A DNA stretch of 64,000 nt from Actinomycetes bacterium (lineage in GTDB: Bacteria > Actinomycetota > Actinomycetes > Mycobacteriales > Mycobacteriaceae). Of this stretch, positions 33,910 to 42,477 are shown piece after piece. The first letter of the stretch is position 1; each line of letters starts with the position of its first letter. The DNA is taken from positions 62,001-126,000 of the forward strand of contig JAEXZY010000154.1 in the NCBI GenBank assembly GCA_023404955.1. Reading direction: 5' to 3'. A program made the translations under genes and the position numbers. The notes beneath the pieces are model-generated. The model was given only the letters and a program-made list of their open reading frames with translations. It was not told where the DNA came from and did no database searches.

Positions 33910-35111
33910 ACCGGTCGGTCCGGGGGTAGGTCGGTGGGCCGCTGGGCGGGCAGCTTCTCGGTCTTGGCCTCCGCACCGGGCACCGGTTCGCCTTCGTCGC
34001 CGCGGCCGCCGTAGAAGCGGCTGCTGGTGTCGTCGAGACCCGGATCGATCAGCGTGGACTCCGCGCGCAGGCTGAACGAGCCGAGCAGCGCGCCACCGAG
34101 CAGCGCGACGATGCCGAGCGCGGTGAACGTGATCGGCAGGATGCGGCCCCACAGCGACACGCGATCGCGCTCGTCGGATGCGGCGGCCACCTGGCTCTCC
34201 ACCGATTCGTCGTTCGTGGTCACCGTGTAGTCGGCGAAGGTCACTTCGGGCTTGAGGGCCTCGCGGGCGTAGTAGTGGTACCCGCGGTCGGTCTCCTTGA
34301 CGATCGTGCCGGAGACCGGGTCGACCCAGAACGTGCGCTGGGCGGCGTAGTACCGGGTCATCGTGATGGATTCCTCGGGGTCGCCTTCGAGCCCCCACAG
34401 CGCGGCACGCGCGGTGACCTGGCTGTCGGCGTCGTCGTCGTACAGCGAGGCGTACTTGACGGGTTCGACGAGCTTGCCGTCGTTGTCGAAGCCCACGTTC
34501 TGGGTGAACTTGTAGGTGGTCAGGCCGTTGACGTCCTCTTCACCGGCGTAGTTGGCGTCGTAGGCCTTCTGCGCGATCGGATCGAAGTAGGGGTAGGTCT
34601 TCTTCTCGGTGTCGAACGGGAAGCGGTAGGCCAGGCCCTCGTGCGGCAGCGCGATGTTCGTGGGCGGGTTCTGATCCTCGATGGCGCGAGGCTTCTGCAC
34701 GGCTCCGCCCGGATTCGACTCGCTGGAGACCGCCTCGGCCGTGGCCCGGTCCAGCGTCACGGTGTCGACCATCGCGAGCAGCAGGCCGCGGTCACCCTGC
34801 TGGTCCGAGCGCCGCAGCGAGTCACCGACCTGCAGCGTGACGACGTCGGCATTGGCGGGTGACTCGACGCTGATCTGCCGCTGCATCACCACCGGGATGT
34901 CTTTGTTGACGACGAACCGCTGGGTGTTGAGCGAGGCGGGATCGAAAGCGTCCCCAGTGCCGTCACTGACCAGAGTGGTGTCGATGTCCAGGGGGATCTT
35001 CGAGATCTTGCCCTTGGTGTAGGTGGTGAGGAGCAGCGCTGCGATGAGCAGCGCGGCGCCGAGTCCCATGAGTCCGCACGCGGCAAACCTCAGCGCAACT
35101 GCGCGGTTCAA
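33906..35111 (-). CDS. DUF3068 (PorA-family) membrane protein, Rv0227c type
   Basis: 401 residues. One N-terminal membrane span (LMGLGAALLIAALLLTTY), a ~320-residue extracytoplasmic domain rich in aromatic and acidic residues, a second span (ITFTALGIVALLGGALLGSF) and a short acidic C-terminal tail. From memory, a corynebacterial DUF3068 protein was reported to be needed for lipomannan maturation; function here is inferred by homology. The TTG at 35111 is chosen for its GAGGAG about 8 bases upstream; longer frames overlap the promoter region. It marks the left border of the catabolic island. Confidence 0.85.
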   Translation of the reverse strand: MNRAVALRFAACGLMGLGAALLIAALLLTTYTKGKISKIPLDIDTTLVSDGTGDAFDPASLNTQRFVVNKDIPVVMQRQISVESPANADVVTLQVGDSLRRSDQQGDRGLLLAMVDTVTLDRATAEAVSSESNPGGAVQKPRAIEDQNPPTNIALPHEGLAYRFPFDTEKKTYPYFDPIAQKAYDANYAGEEDVNGLTTYKFTQNVGFDNDGKLVEPVKYASLYDDDADSQVTARAALWGLEGDPEESITMTRYYAAQRTFWVDPVSGTIVKETDRGYHYYAREALKPEVTFADYTVTTNDESVESQVAAASDERDRVSLWGRILPITFTALGIVALLGGALLGSFSLRAESTLIDPGLDDTSSRFYGGRGDEGEPVPGAEAKTEKLPAQRPTDLPPDRPV

Positions 35112-35325
35112 TACCGTGTCTCCTCTCGCGCGCGGCAAAACCCGTTCGACCCTAACAGCACAAATTAAGGCCGCCTCGGTGGCGACGGGTTCCGGGCCCG
35201 ACTCGACCAGGTGGAGTCGGACCAGCGGTCCCGTGTTCCCTTCCTTGATTACTGAGGATTTCGTCAGAAACTCTTGACTGACGCTTCGAGCGTATGTGAC
35301 GATTTCCTCAACAAAGGAGGGTCCG

Positions 35326-36459
35326 ATGGCGATGCCGAAGGTCGACGTACACGCTGACCTGCACAGCGAACAGGGCGCCCTGCAGGGCGAGCACCCCGGA
35401 CGAGCGAAGAATCCGATCATCCGGGTTGCTGACATCGCATGGCTGGAGTTCGACAAGCCCGACCTGGTCCGGGCGGAGGCGTTCGCGCGGGCCTTCGGTT
35501 TCGGGATCTCGCAGCGGGCACCTCACGAGCTGCATCTGCGCGGGACCGCCGCCGGCGCACCGTGCGTGCTCTTACGGCAGGGGCAGCGCACTCGATTCGC
35601 GGGTCTGGCTCTGCGGGCGGCCGACGAGGTCGACGTCCTGCGCCTGGCCGAGGCGACCAACACTCGGGTGCATGCGCTACCGGAGGCGATCGGCGGTGTC
35701 TCGGTGCAGCTCGTCGACCCGAGCGGCATGGCGGTCAAGGTCGTCGCCGGGATGCACGAGCTACCCGCCCAGCCCGATCAGCCGCCGCAGCTCCGCAACG
35801 CCGGACCCACCACTGCCCGGATCAATGCGACGGTGCGCCCGCCGCGGGTTCCTGCCCGCGTGCAGCGGCTCGGTCACGTGGTGTTGCAGTCCACCACCTA
35901 TCTGACGACGCTCAACTGGTATCTCGACACGTTCGGGATGATCGTCAGCGACTTCCTCTTCTTCCCGGGCCAACGCGAGCGCGGACCGGCGATGAGCTTC
36001 ATCCGCTGTGACCTCGGCTCCGTCCCGGCCGACCACCACACGCTGGCGCTGGCACTGGGACCGGCCAACCGCTACATCCACTCGGCCTACCAGGTCAGCG
36101 ATCTCGATGCGCTGGCCGCCGGCGGCGAGTACCTGCGTGAGCGCGGCTACGTCCGGTCCTGGGGCATCGGTCGTCACATCCAGGGCAGCCAGCTCTTCGA
36201 TTACTGGCGAGACCCCGACGGATTCCTGGTCGAACATTTCGCCGACGGCGACATGTTCGACAACACCCTCGAACCGGGCTGGGCTCCGTTCACCGCGTCC
36301 GGCCTGGCGCAGTGGGGGCCGCCGGCGACGAAGGATTTCCTCGATGCCGATCCCCGTGCCGCCCGCCACCAACTGACGTCCATGGTCACCGCCCTGCGTG
36401 GTGACAACGAGTTCGACCTCCACCGCCTCATCGGCCTCCTGAAAGTAGCGATCTCATGA
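35326..36459 (+). CDS. Two-domain VOC extradiol-type dioxygenase
   Basis: 377 residues with two vicinal-oxygen-chelate modules. The C-terminal module keeps the 2-His-1-carboxylate iron triad of type I extradiol dioxygenases: His184 (RLGHVVLQ), His238 (DHHTLALAL) and Glu303 (FLVEHFADGD). Such enzymes cleave catechol rings next to the two hydroxyls. The N-terminal module (IAWLEFDKPDLVRAEAF) lacks ligands, as usual. A strong AAAGGAGG precedes the ATG at 35326. It heads a forward operon with a FAH-family hydrolase, an FAD hydroxylase and a P450, joined by ATGA overlaps. The ring substrate is unknown. Confidence 0.85.
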   Translation: MAMPKVDVHADLHSEQGALQGEHPGRAKNPIIRVADIAWLEFDKPDLVRAEAFARAFGFGISQRAPHELHLRGTAAGAPCVLLRQGQRTRFAGLALRAADEVDVLRLAEATNTRVHALPEAIGGVSVQLVDPSGMAVKVVAGMHELPAQPDQPPQLRNAGPTTARINATVRPPRVPARVQRLGHVVLQSTTYLTTLNWYLDTFGMIVSDFLFFPGQRERGPAMSFIRCDLGSVPADHHTLALALGPANRYIHSAYQVSDLDALAAGGEYLRERGYVRSWGIGRHIQGSQLFDYWRDPDGFLVEHFADGDMFDNTLEPGWAPFTASGLAQWGPPATKDFLDADPRAARHQLTSMVTALRGDNEFDLHRLIGLLKVAIS

Positions 36460-37397
36460 CCACATCTGTCCTGCGCACCTCCGAGGGCTGGTGGGTGCAG
36501 ACCCCCGCGGGCGCCGCCCGAATCGCCACGTCGGCGAGGACCACCGCCGAGTTGCTCGCCGACCGGGCTGCCATCGATGCGGCCACCGTCGGTGGTGACA
36601 CCGTGCCCGTCGCCGACCTGACACTGCTGTCCCCGGTGACCACCCCGTGCCGTGTCATCGCCCAGATGACCAACTTCGAGTCTCACGTCGTCGATGCCGG
36701 GATGAACCCCAAGACGGTGCCGCTGACCTTCTTCCGCAAGTCGTCGGCGTCGATCACCGGACCGTTCGACCAGATCGTGCGCCCGGCGCACGTCACGCTG
36801 CTCGACTACGAGATCGAGATCGGACTGGTGATCGGGCGTGACGTACCCGCCGGGTCGACGATCACCGGGAACGACCTGCACGATGTCATCGCCGGGCTGA
36901 CGATCACCAACGACGTCTCCGCGCGCGACATCCAGCTCCCGCAAACCCAGTTCTACGAGGCGAAGTCGTATCCGACGTTCACCCCCGTGGGGCCGGCGCT
37001 GGTGCTGCTCGACGCCGCGGAGCTTGCGCGCTTCGGTGACCTCCGCCTGCGACTGAGCGTGACCGGCCAGGAGCGGCAGAACGCGCTCGTCGAGGGCGAC
37101 ATGCTGTACCGACCGCTGCAGGCGCTGCAATCCCTGACCCGGTTCCAGGACCTCGCCGCCGGTGATCTGGTGCTCACCGGCACCCCGGCGGGCACCGCGC
37201 TGACGGCACCGCCGAAGCCGGTCGAGATGATCGGTAATCTGCTGCCGCCCGCGGTCAAGTGGAAGGCCTTCTTCTCCCGGCAGGCCAAGAACCCGAAGTA
37301 CCTGCAGCACGGCGACGTCGTCGAAGCGTCGATCGGTACCGATGACGGGAAGATCGACCTGGGCACCCAGCGGCTGCCGGTGCGTCACGCGCGATGA
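36456..37397 (+). CDS. Fumarylacetoacetate hydrolase family protein
   Basis: 313 residues. Metal ligands are visible: Glu119 and Glu121 in DYEIEIGLVIG and Asp153 in TNDVSARD. The substrate loop QFYEAKSYPTFTPVGP and the closing TGTPAGTAL are typical. The family hydrolyses C-C bonds of diketo acids or hydrates/decarboxylates meta-cleavage products, which fits a gene right after an extradiol dioxygenase. The ATG overlaps the dioxygenase stop and the stop overlaps the next start, both as ATGA. Confidence 0.87.
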   Translation: MTTSVLRTSEGWWVQTPAGAARIATSARTTAELLADRAAIDAATVGGDTVPVADLTLLSPVTTPCRVIAQMTNFESHVVDAGMNPKTVPLTFFRKSSASITGPFDQIVRPAHVTLLDYEIEIGLVIGRDVPAGSTITGNDLHDVIAGLTITNDVSARDIQLPQTQFYEAKSYPTFTPVGPALVLLDAAELARFGDLRLRLSVTGQERQNALVEGDMLYRPLQALQSLTRFQDLAAGDLVLTGTPAGTALTAPPKPVEMIGNLLPPAVKWKAFFSRQAKNPKYLQHGDVVEASIGTDDGKIDLGTQRLPVRHAR

Positions 37398-38944
37398 CCG
37401 CGGTCCCGGTGCCCACCGAGCACGTGCAGGTGGCCGTCGTCGGCGGCGGACCGACGGGCGTGACGGCCGCGACGCTGCTGGCCCAGTACGGCGTCGACAC
37501 CCTGGTGCTGGACCGCTGGGCGCGGGTGTATCCGCAACCGCGTGCGGTGCACCTCGACGACGAGGTGTACCGGATCCTGTACCGGCTCGGGGTAGCTGAG
37601 GAGTTCGCGGGCATCTCCCGCCCGGCCCAAGGTCTGCGCCTGGTCGACCGAGACCTGTCGGTGCTGGCCGAGTTCCACCGCGATACGGCGATGACGCGCA
37701 ACGGTTTCCCCGCGGCCAGCATGTTCGATCAGCCCCAGCTCGAGGAGTTGTTGCGAGCCAACCTGGCCCGGTACCCGCACGCGCGATTCCGCGGGGACAC
37801 CGAGGTTCTCGAGGTGGTCGCCGATGCGCGTCCGGTGCGGCTCCGGGTGCGCGCCCGCGCGACGGGCCACGAGTCGGTGATCACCGCCGATGTGGTGCTC
37901 GGCTGCGACGGCGCGAACAGCATGGTGCGCGCGGCGATCGGCAGCCGGATGCGGGACCTGAAGTTCGATCAACGCTGGCTGGTCGTCGACATCGAGACCG
38001 ACACCGATCTGCATCAGTGGGAGGGCGTGCACCAGCTCTGCGACGACCATCGCGCCGGGACGTACATGCGGATCGGGCCCACCCGGTACCGGTGGGAATT
38101 TCGCCTCCTCGACCACGAATCGGTCGATGACTACGCGACTTTCGCGGCGCTGCGCCCGTTGATCGCGCCCTGGACACGCCGCGTCGACGATGCTGACCTA
38201 CACCTGATTCGGGTTGCGGAGTACACCTTTCGCGCGCAGCTCGCCGACCGGTGGCGCAAAGGCGACGTCTTCCTGCTCGGTGACGCCGCGCACCTGACCC
38301 CGCCGTTCATCGGCCAGGGCATGGGGGCCGGCCTGCGGGACGCGGTGAACCTGGCGTGGAAGATCGCCGGGGTCTTCCGCGGCGATCTGGCGGCCGCCGT
38401 TCTCGACAGCTATGAGGCCGAGCGTCGCCCGCACGCCCGTCACATGATCACGCTCGCGCTCAACATCGGGCGTGCGATGACCTCTGGTGGCCGGCTCGGA
38501 ACCGCCGCCCGCTCCCTGATCCTGCCGTGGCTGCACCTGGTCCCGGGATTGCGGGCGAAAGTGACCGATTCGCAGACTCCGCCGCTGCGGTCCTCAACCC
38601 TGGTGCACCGTTCGCTGCGCACCCGCGGCATCACGGGCCATCTCTGTCCGAATGCACTGCTGGACAACGGCTGCCGCCTGGATGACGAGCTGGGCCTCGG
38701 CTTCGGTCTGCTCACCACAGTGGCGTTGACCGCCGAACAGGCCGAGACCGTGACAGGCCGCGGTGCGCGGGTCGTGCGTGCGGCGCCGGGCTCCGAACTC
38801 GCTCACTGGCTCGAGAGTCACCGTGTCACCGCAGCCGTGGTGCGCCCCGACCGCACCGTGCTGACTGCGGCGCGCGACCTGGACACGGTGTGCCGTGCTC
38901 TCCCGATGTTCTCGCTGGACCACGCCCACCACGGAGAGGACTGA
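37394..38944 (+). CDS. FAD-dependent aromatic hydroxylase (MhpA/PheA-like)
   Basis: 516 residues. FAD-binding VVGGGPTGVTAA is at residues 15-26, the DG motif in LGCDGANSMVR near 174, and the GD motif GDAAHLTPPFIGQGMGAG near 296. The RVYPQPRAVHLDDEV segment is typical of 3-(3-hydroxyphenyl)propionate hydroxylase relatives. It adds a hydroxyl to an aromatic ring using NAD(P)H and O2, which would provide the catechol needed by the dioxygenase. The C-terminal thioredoxin-like domain of the family is present but short. Overlaps FAH by 4 bases; the P450 follows 4 bases after the stop. Confidence 0.87.
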   Translation: MTAVPVPTEHVQVAVVGGGPTGVTAATLLAQYGVDTLVLDRWARVYPQPRAVHLDDEVYRILYRLGVAEEFAGISRPAQGLRLVDRDLSVLAEFHRDTAMTRNGFPAASMFDQPQLEELLRANLARYPHARFRGDTEVLEVVADARPVRLRVRARATGHESVITADVVLGCDGANSMVRAAIGSRMRDLKFDQRWLVVDIETDTDLHQWEGVHQLCDDHRAGTYMRIGPTRYRWEFRLLDHESVDDYATFAALRPLIAPWTRRVDDADLHLIRVAEYTFRAQLADRWRKGDVFLLGDAAHLTPPFIGQGMGAGLRDAVNLAWKIAGVFRGDLAAAVLDSYEAERRPHARHMITLALNIGRAMTSGGRLGTAARSLILPWLHLVPGLRAKVTDSQTPPLRSSTLVHRSLRTRGITGHLCPNALLDNGCRLDDELGLGFGLLTTVALTAEQAETVTGRGARVVRAAPGSELAHWLESHRVTAAVVRPDRTVLTAARDLDTVCRALPMFSLDHAHHGED

Positions 38945-38948
38945 CCAC

Positions 38949-40136
38949 GTGTTCCGTCGCCCCTCTACGGTCCCGGTGTACCGTCCCGACATCTACACTC
39001 GTGCAGCCATTCTCGACCCGTATCCGCACTACCATGCGCTGCGGGACCTGGGCTCGGTGGTCTGGCTGAGCCGCCAGCGTCTCTACGCCCTCCCGCGCTA
39101 TGCCGAATGCAAGGCCACCATGCGTGACGACGAGCGCTACGTGTCCGGCCATGGTGTCGCCGCCAACGTCCTGGCCAACCGATTGTCGGGGGGCACCACG
39201 CTGTGTAGCGACGGCGCCGACCACGCCCGGCGTCGCAAACTGGTCGCACACCGGCTCCTGCCGCGGGCGCTGCGCAGCGTCGGCGACGATGTCGCACGGC
39301 AGGCGCGAGAACTCGTCGACAGCGCCGTGCGTGACGGCACCATCGACGGCGTGACGCTGGCCAGCGCGCTCCCGTTGGCCGTCGTCCCCGACCTGGTGGG
39401 CTGGCCGCGAGATCGGCGCACCCACCTTCTCGACTGGGGCGCAGCGACATTCGACATCCTCGGACCCGCCAACTGGCAGGCCGCCAAGGCGGTGCCGCGA
39501 ACCCTGCACATGCTGCGCTTCGCGCGCCGGGTCGTCCGCGAGCGGTCCGTGCTGCCGGGCAGCATGGCGCATGAGCTTCTCGCCGCTGTCGACGACGGCA
39601 GCCTCGACGCCGCTGAGGTTCCGCCGCTGCTCGTCGACTACATCGCCCCCTCGCTCGACACGACCATCAGCGCGATCTCCAGCGCCCTGTATTTGTTCGC
39701 CGCTCACCCGGACCAGTGGCAGCTGCTGCGCGCCGAGCCGGAGCTGCTGTCCAACGCCGTCAACGAGGTGGTGCGCTTCGAGTCGCCGCTGCGATCCTTC
39801 ACGCGAAAGGTCCTCCGCGACAGCGACATCGATGGTGTCACGGTGCCCGCGGGTGCGCGGGTGCTGGTGATGTACGCCTCGGCCAACCGTGACGAACGGG
39901 AATGGGACACTCCCGACGTCTTCGACATCCGCAAAGACGCCGGCCGCCACGTCGGCTTCGGTAACGGCGCGCACGCCTGTGCCGGTCAGGGGTTGGCCCG
40001 GTTGGAAACCACGGCGATGCTCAGCGCCCTGATGGAGCGGGTCGAACGGATCGACCTCGTCGGGGAGCCGACCTGGGCGGTGAACAACATCATCCACCGA
40101 CACGAGCACCTGCCGCTGCGGCTCGTTCCCGTCTGA
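38949..40136 (+). CDS. Cytochrome P450
   Basis: 395 residues, a soluble bacterial P450. The I-helix oxygen-activation motif appears as APSLDTTISAI, the K-helix ExxR as EVVR, and the haem loop as FGNGAHACAGQGLARLE, with Cys344 as axial ligand. The GTG start at 38949 lies just after the hydroxylase stop. No ferredoxin or ferredoxin reductase gene is in the island, so electrons must come from elsewhere. Within this operon it probably performs a first hydroxylation or dealkylation of the substrate. It converges on the Baeyer-Villiger gene with a 37-base gap. Confidence 0.93.
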   Translation: MFRRPSTVPVYRPDIYTRAAILDPYPHYHALRDLGSVVWLSRQRLYALPRYAECKATMRDDERYVSGHGVAANVLANRLSGGTTLCSDGADHARRRKLVAHRLLPRALRSVGDDVARQARELVDSAVRDGTIDGVTLASALPLAVVPDLVGWPRDRRTHLLDWGAATFDILGPANWQAAKAVPRTLHMLRFARRVVRERSVLPGSMAHELLAAVDDGSLDAAEVPPLLVDYIAPSLDTTISAISSALYLFAAHPDQWQLLRAEPELLSNAVNEVVRFESPLRSFTRKVLRDSDIDGVTVPAGARVLVMYASANRDEREWDTPDVFDIRKDAGRHVGFGNGAHACAGQGLARLETTAMLSALMERVERIDLVGEPTWAVNNIIHRHEHLPLRLVPV

Positions 40137-40173
40137 CGGGGCCTGACGGTCCGGCAGACACCTGCTCCTGAGG

Positions 40174-41643
40174 TCAGGACAATCGCACCGCGATGTGCCG
40201 CGCCAGTTTGGTGGCGAGGATGTAGGGAGTGGCCCCGAACGGCCATTGCGAGACGATCTTGCCGGTGCCGGCACGGAAGTAGTTGTCAGCCGTCGCCCAC
40301 ACCGTTTTCGCGAGTTGGGCCTGAATCAGATCGTTGTAGATGACGAAGGCTGAGCGGCGAACGTCTATCACGGTCTTGCCTGACTTGGCGGCCTTCGTGA
40401 TCAGTCCCGCGGCGAAGCTGGCCTGTGCTTCGTAAAACGACACCAACGGCACCGAGTTCGTGTTCGGACCGTACATGATGAAGAAGTTGGGGAACCGCGG
40501 AACCATCATGCCCAGCAGCGCCTCGGGTTCACCTTTCCAGGTGTCGTGCAGGTCCGCCCCGCCCACCCCGTGAACGTCGAAGTTGCCCAGATAGTTGGCG
40601 GCGTCGAAGCCGGTGGCCATGACGATGATGTCCAGGTTGTGCTCGTCGCCGTTGGCGTCGACTGCGCCGTTGCGGGTCAACCCTTTCACCCCGTGAGGCA
40701 CGAGCGTGACTTTGGGACTGCGAAGTGCGGCGTAGTAAGTGTCGCTGAGCACGGTGCGCTTGCCTTCGAAGGCGAACTTCGGGGTGACCAATTCGATCAG
40801 CTCGGGATGCGATGCCAGTTCGTGCTGCAAGAACGCTCGGGCCTTGGCATGTCGGCGTTGGTGGTCGCGGCCGTCGATGCGAGCGTGTCCTGAGCGCAAT
40901 TGGCGTCGGTCGTATTCGACGAACAGGCGGTACCGCCGCCAGGCGTAGACCAGTGGATTGCGGTTGAGGCGGCGTTCCCGCGGTGTGAAATCGCGCGACT
41001 CTTTGGGAAGCACCCAGTTCGGCTCCAGCTGGAAGATCTTCACCTCGGCAGCGACCTTTTCAGCCTCTGTGACGATCTGCACGGCAGACGATCCGGTGCC
41101 GACCACTGCGACCGACTTGCCGGTCATGTCCAGCCCGTCGATCCAGCGCGACGTGTGACACATCGCGCCCTCGAAATCGTTGTCCTCCCGCGCGAAGGGC
41201 GGCAGCAGTGGGATGTTCAGGAAACCGACAGCGCTGATGACGGCGGTGAACGCGCCGTGGTCGGTACCGGATGAGGTCATGACGGTGTATGTGTGCTCGG
41301 TGTCGGACCATGAGACGTCCTGCACCGATTCGCTGAACAGGATCCTGCGTGGCAGGTCCCATTTCGCGGCGACGTCTTCGAGGTAGCCGCGCAGCTCCTG
41401 CCAATCAGCATGGGTGCGGGTCCAGTCATGGCGCTCGAATGAGAATGAGTAGATATGGGATTCGAGGTCGACCTCGGCACCGGGATAGCGGTTGTGGAAC
41501 CAGGTTCCGCCGATTCCGGGTGCCTGCTCGAAGATCACAAAGTCTTCAATACCTCGGCGGCGCAGAGCAACAGCGGCGGCGATCCCGCTGAATCCGGCGC
41601 CGATGATCGCCACGCGGGGCGTCTGTCGTGCGTGTGCGCTCAT
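40174..41643 (-). CDS. Baeyer-Villiger-type flavin monooxygenase
   Basis: 489 residues. FAD-binding IIGAGFSGIAAA (13-24) and NADP-binding VAVVGTGSSAVQI are both present. The type I Baeyer-Villiger fingerprint FxGxxxHxxxW is at residues 157-167 (FEGAMCHTSRW), but the following residue is Ile instead of Pro/Asp. ATGFDAANYLGNFDV is the C-terminal ATG motif. The enzyme probably inserts oxygen next to a ketone to give an ester or lactone, or oxidises an amine or sulfide. A single-gene unit with GAGGAG before the ATG and motif copy A upstream. Confidence 0.88.
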   Translation of the reverse strand: MSAHARQTPRVAIIGAGFSGIAAAVALRRRGIEDFVIFEQAPGIGGTWFHNRYPGAEVDLESHIYSFSFERHDWTRTHADWQELRGYLEDVAAKWDLPRRILFSESVQDVSWSDTEHTYTVMTSSGTDHGAFTAVISAVGFLNIPLLPPFAREDNDFEGAMCHTSRWIDGLDMTGKSVAVVGTGSSAVQIVTEAEKVAAEVKIFQLEPNWVLPKESRDFTPRERRLNRNPLVYAWRRYRLFVEYDRRQLRSGHARIDGRDHQRRHAKARAFLQHELASHPELIELVTPKFAFEGKRTVLSDTYYAALRSPKVTLVPHGVKGLTRNGAVDANGDEHNLDIIVMATGFDAANYLGNFDVHGVGGADLHDTWKGEPEALLGMMVPRFPNFFIMYGPNTNSVPLVSFYEAQASFAAGLITKAAKSGKTVIDVRRSAFVIYNDLIQAQLAKTVWATADNYFRAGTGKIVSQWPFGATPYILATKLARHIAVRLS

Positions 41644-41685
41644 CGAGCTGTCTCCTCGCAGTGTCGAGCTGTGATCAATTAAGCC

Positions 41686-41711
41686 CTATAGGCTCAGTAT
41701 TTAGACCTTTA
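41686..41711. promoter_or_regulatory. Island motif, copy A (upstream of Baeyer-Villiger monooxygenase)
   Basis: 26-base element. On the plus strand it reads CTATAGG, four bases, then GTATTTAGACCTTTA. It shares 20 of 26 positions with copy B and lies 42 bases upstream of the monooxygenase ATG, in an AT-rich patch unlike its surroundings. Confidence 0.6.
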
Positions 41712-41748
41712 CCGATGTTGTCAATAGACGCACGCGCGGGCGTGATCG

Positions 41749-42477
41749 TTACCTGATTTGAGCCGTCCATCCGCCATCAACGATGAGGTCGGTGGCAGTG
41801 ATGAACGACGCTTGCTCCGAGAGTAGAAATTCGATGGCACCTGCGATGTCGGTGGGTAGTCCAAGGCGTCGCAGTGGGGTGCGCTGCTCCATGTTGATGC
41901 GCCGGTCCGGGCTCTCGAGGTACAGCGGTTCGATCATCGGCGTGAGGATCGCGCCCGGACAGACAGTGTTCACGCGGATTCCCTCAGGCCCCAGTTGCAG
42001 GGCCAGGCTGCGAGTCAGCGACACCACCGCGGCCTTGCTCACCTGGTAAGCATCCAACGGGTTGTCCATGCCGCGCACACCGGCCGTACTGGCGACGTTG
42101 ACAATGGCCTTGCCACCGGCGCGGCGCAGGAATGGGACCGCGGCCGCGGTCAGGCGCCGCAGCGCGTGGAGGTTCACTCCGAGCGTCAGATCCCACACCT
42201 GCTCGTCCGTGTCCAGAAGGGATCCGTCGCGGTCGAACAGCGCGAGACCGGCGGCGTTGACCAAATAGTCGAGCTCGCCGCCCGGCAACGCGGACAGCAG
42301 ATCCGATATGTCACCGTGCAGGAGGTCGAACTCTAGGTAGTCGATCTCGTTGGGTAGGTCATGCGGCCTGGGTTTGACGTCGGTGGCCAACACGCGGATG
42401 CCGTTGGCGGCGAGCCGGGCAGCGGTGGCCAGTCCGATCCCGCCCCCGGCGCCGGTGACGAGCGCCGTAGGGCTCAT
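41749..42477 (-). CDS. Short-chain dehydrogenase/reductase
   Basis: 242 residues. TGAGGGIGLA at the N-terminus, NAAG near 80, serine in NVASTAGVRG, Tyr-Lys in YQVSKAAV, and the C-terminal SFITATDLIVDGGW of the FabG-like branch. The start at 42477 overlaps the upstream alpha/beta-hydrolase stop region as ATGA, so it is the last gene of the long reverse operon. It likely oxidises an alcohol intermediate; the Asp after strand 2 (LATDVKP) favours NAD+. Confidence 0.88.
   Translation of the reverse strand: MSPTALVTGAGGGIGLATAARLAANGIRVLATDVKPRPHDLPNEIDYLEFDLLHGDISDLLSALPGGELDYLVNAAGLALFDRDGSLLDTDEQVWDLTLGVNLHALRRLTAAAVPFLRRAGGKAIVNVASTAGVRGMDNPLDAYQVSKAAVVSLTRSLALQLGPEGIRVNTVCPGAILTPMIEPLYLESPDRRINMEQRTPLRRLGLPTDIAGAIEFLLSEQASFITATDLIVDGGWTAQIR

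Noticed and set aside
35198..35220. Inverted repeat CCGACTC/GAGTCGG in the gap before the dioxygenase operon
   Set aside because: Seven base pairs in a GC-rich gap is near what chance gives; no matching copy elsewhere. Kept only as a note for promoter studies.
35112..35325. Search for a copy of the island motif upstream of the dioxygenase operon
   Set aside because: No segment matched GTNTTTAGNNCTTT in either orientation, so this operon is not claimed as part of the four-copy regulon.
40142..40178. Weak inverted repeat CCTGAC/GTCAGG between P450 and Baeyer-Villiger genes
   Set aside because: Only six base pairs with a long loop, partly in coding sequence; not enough to call a terminator.
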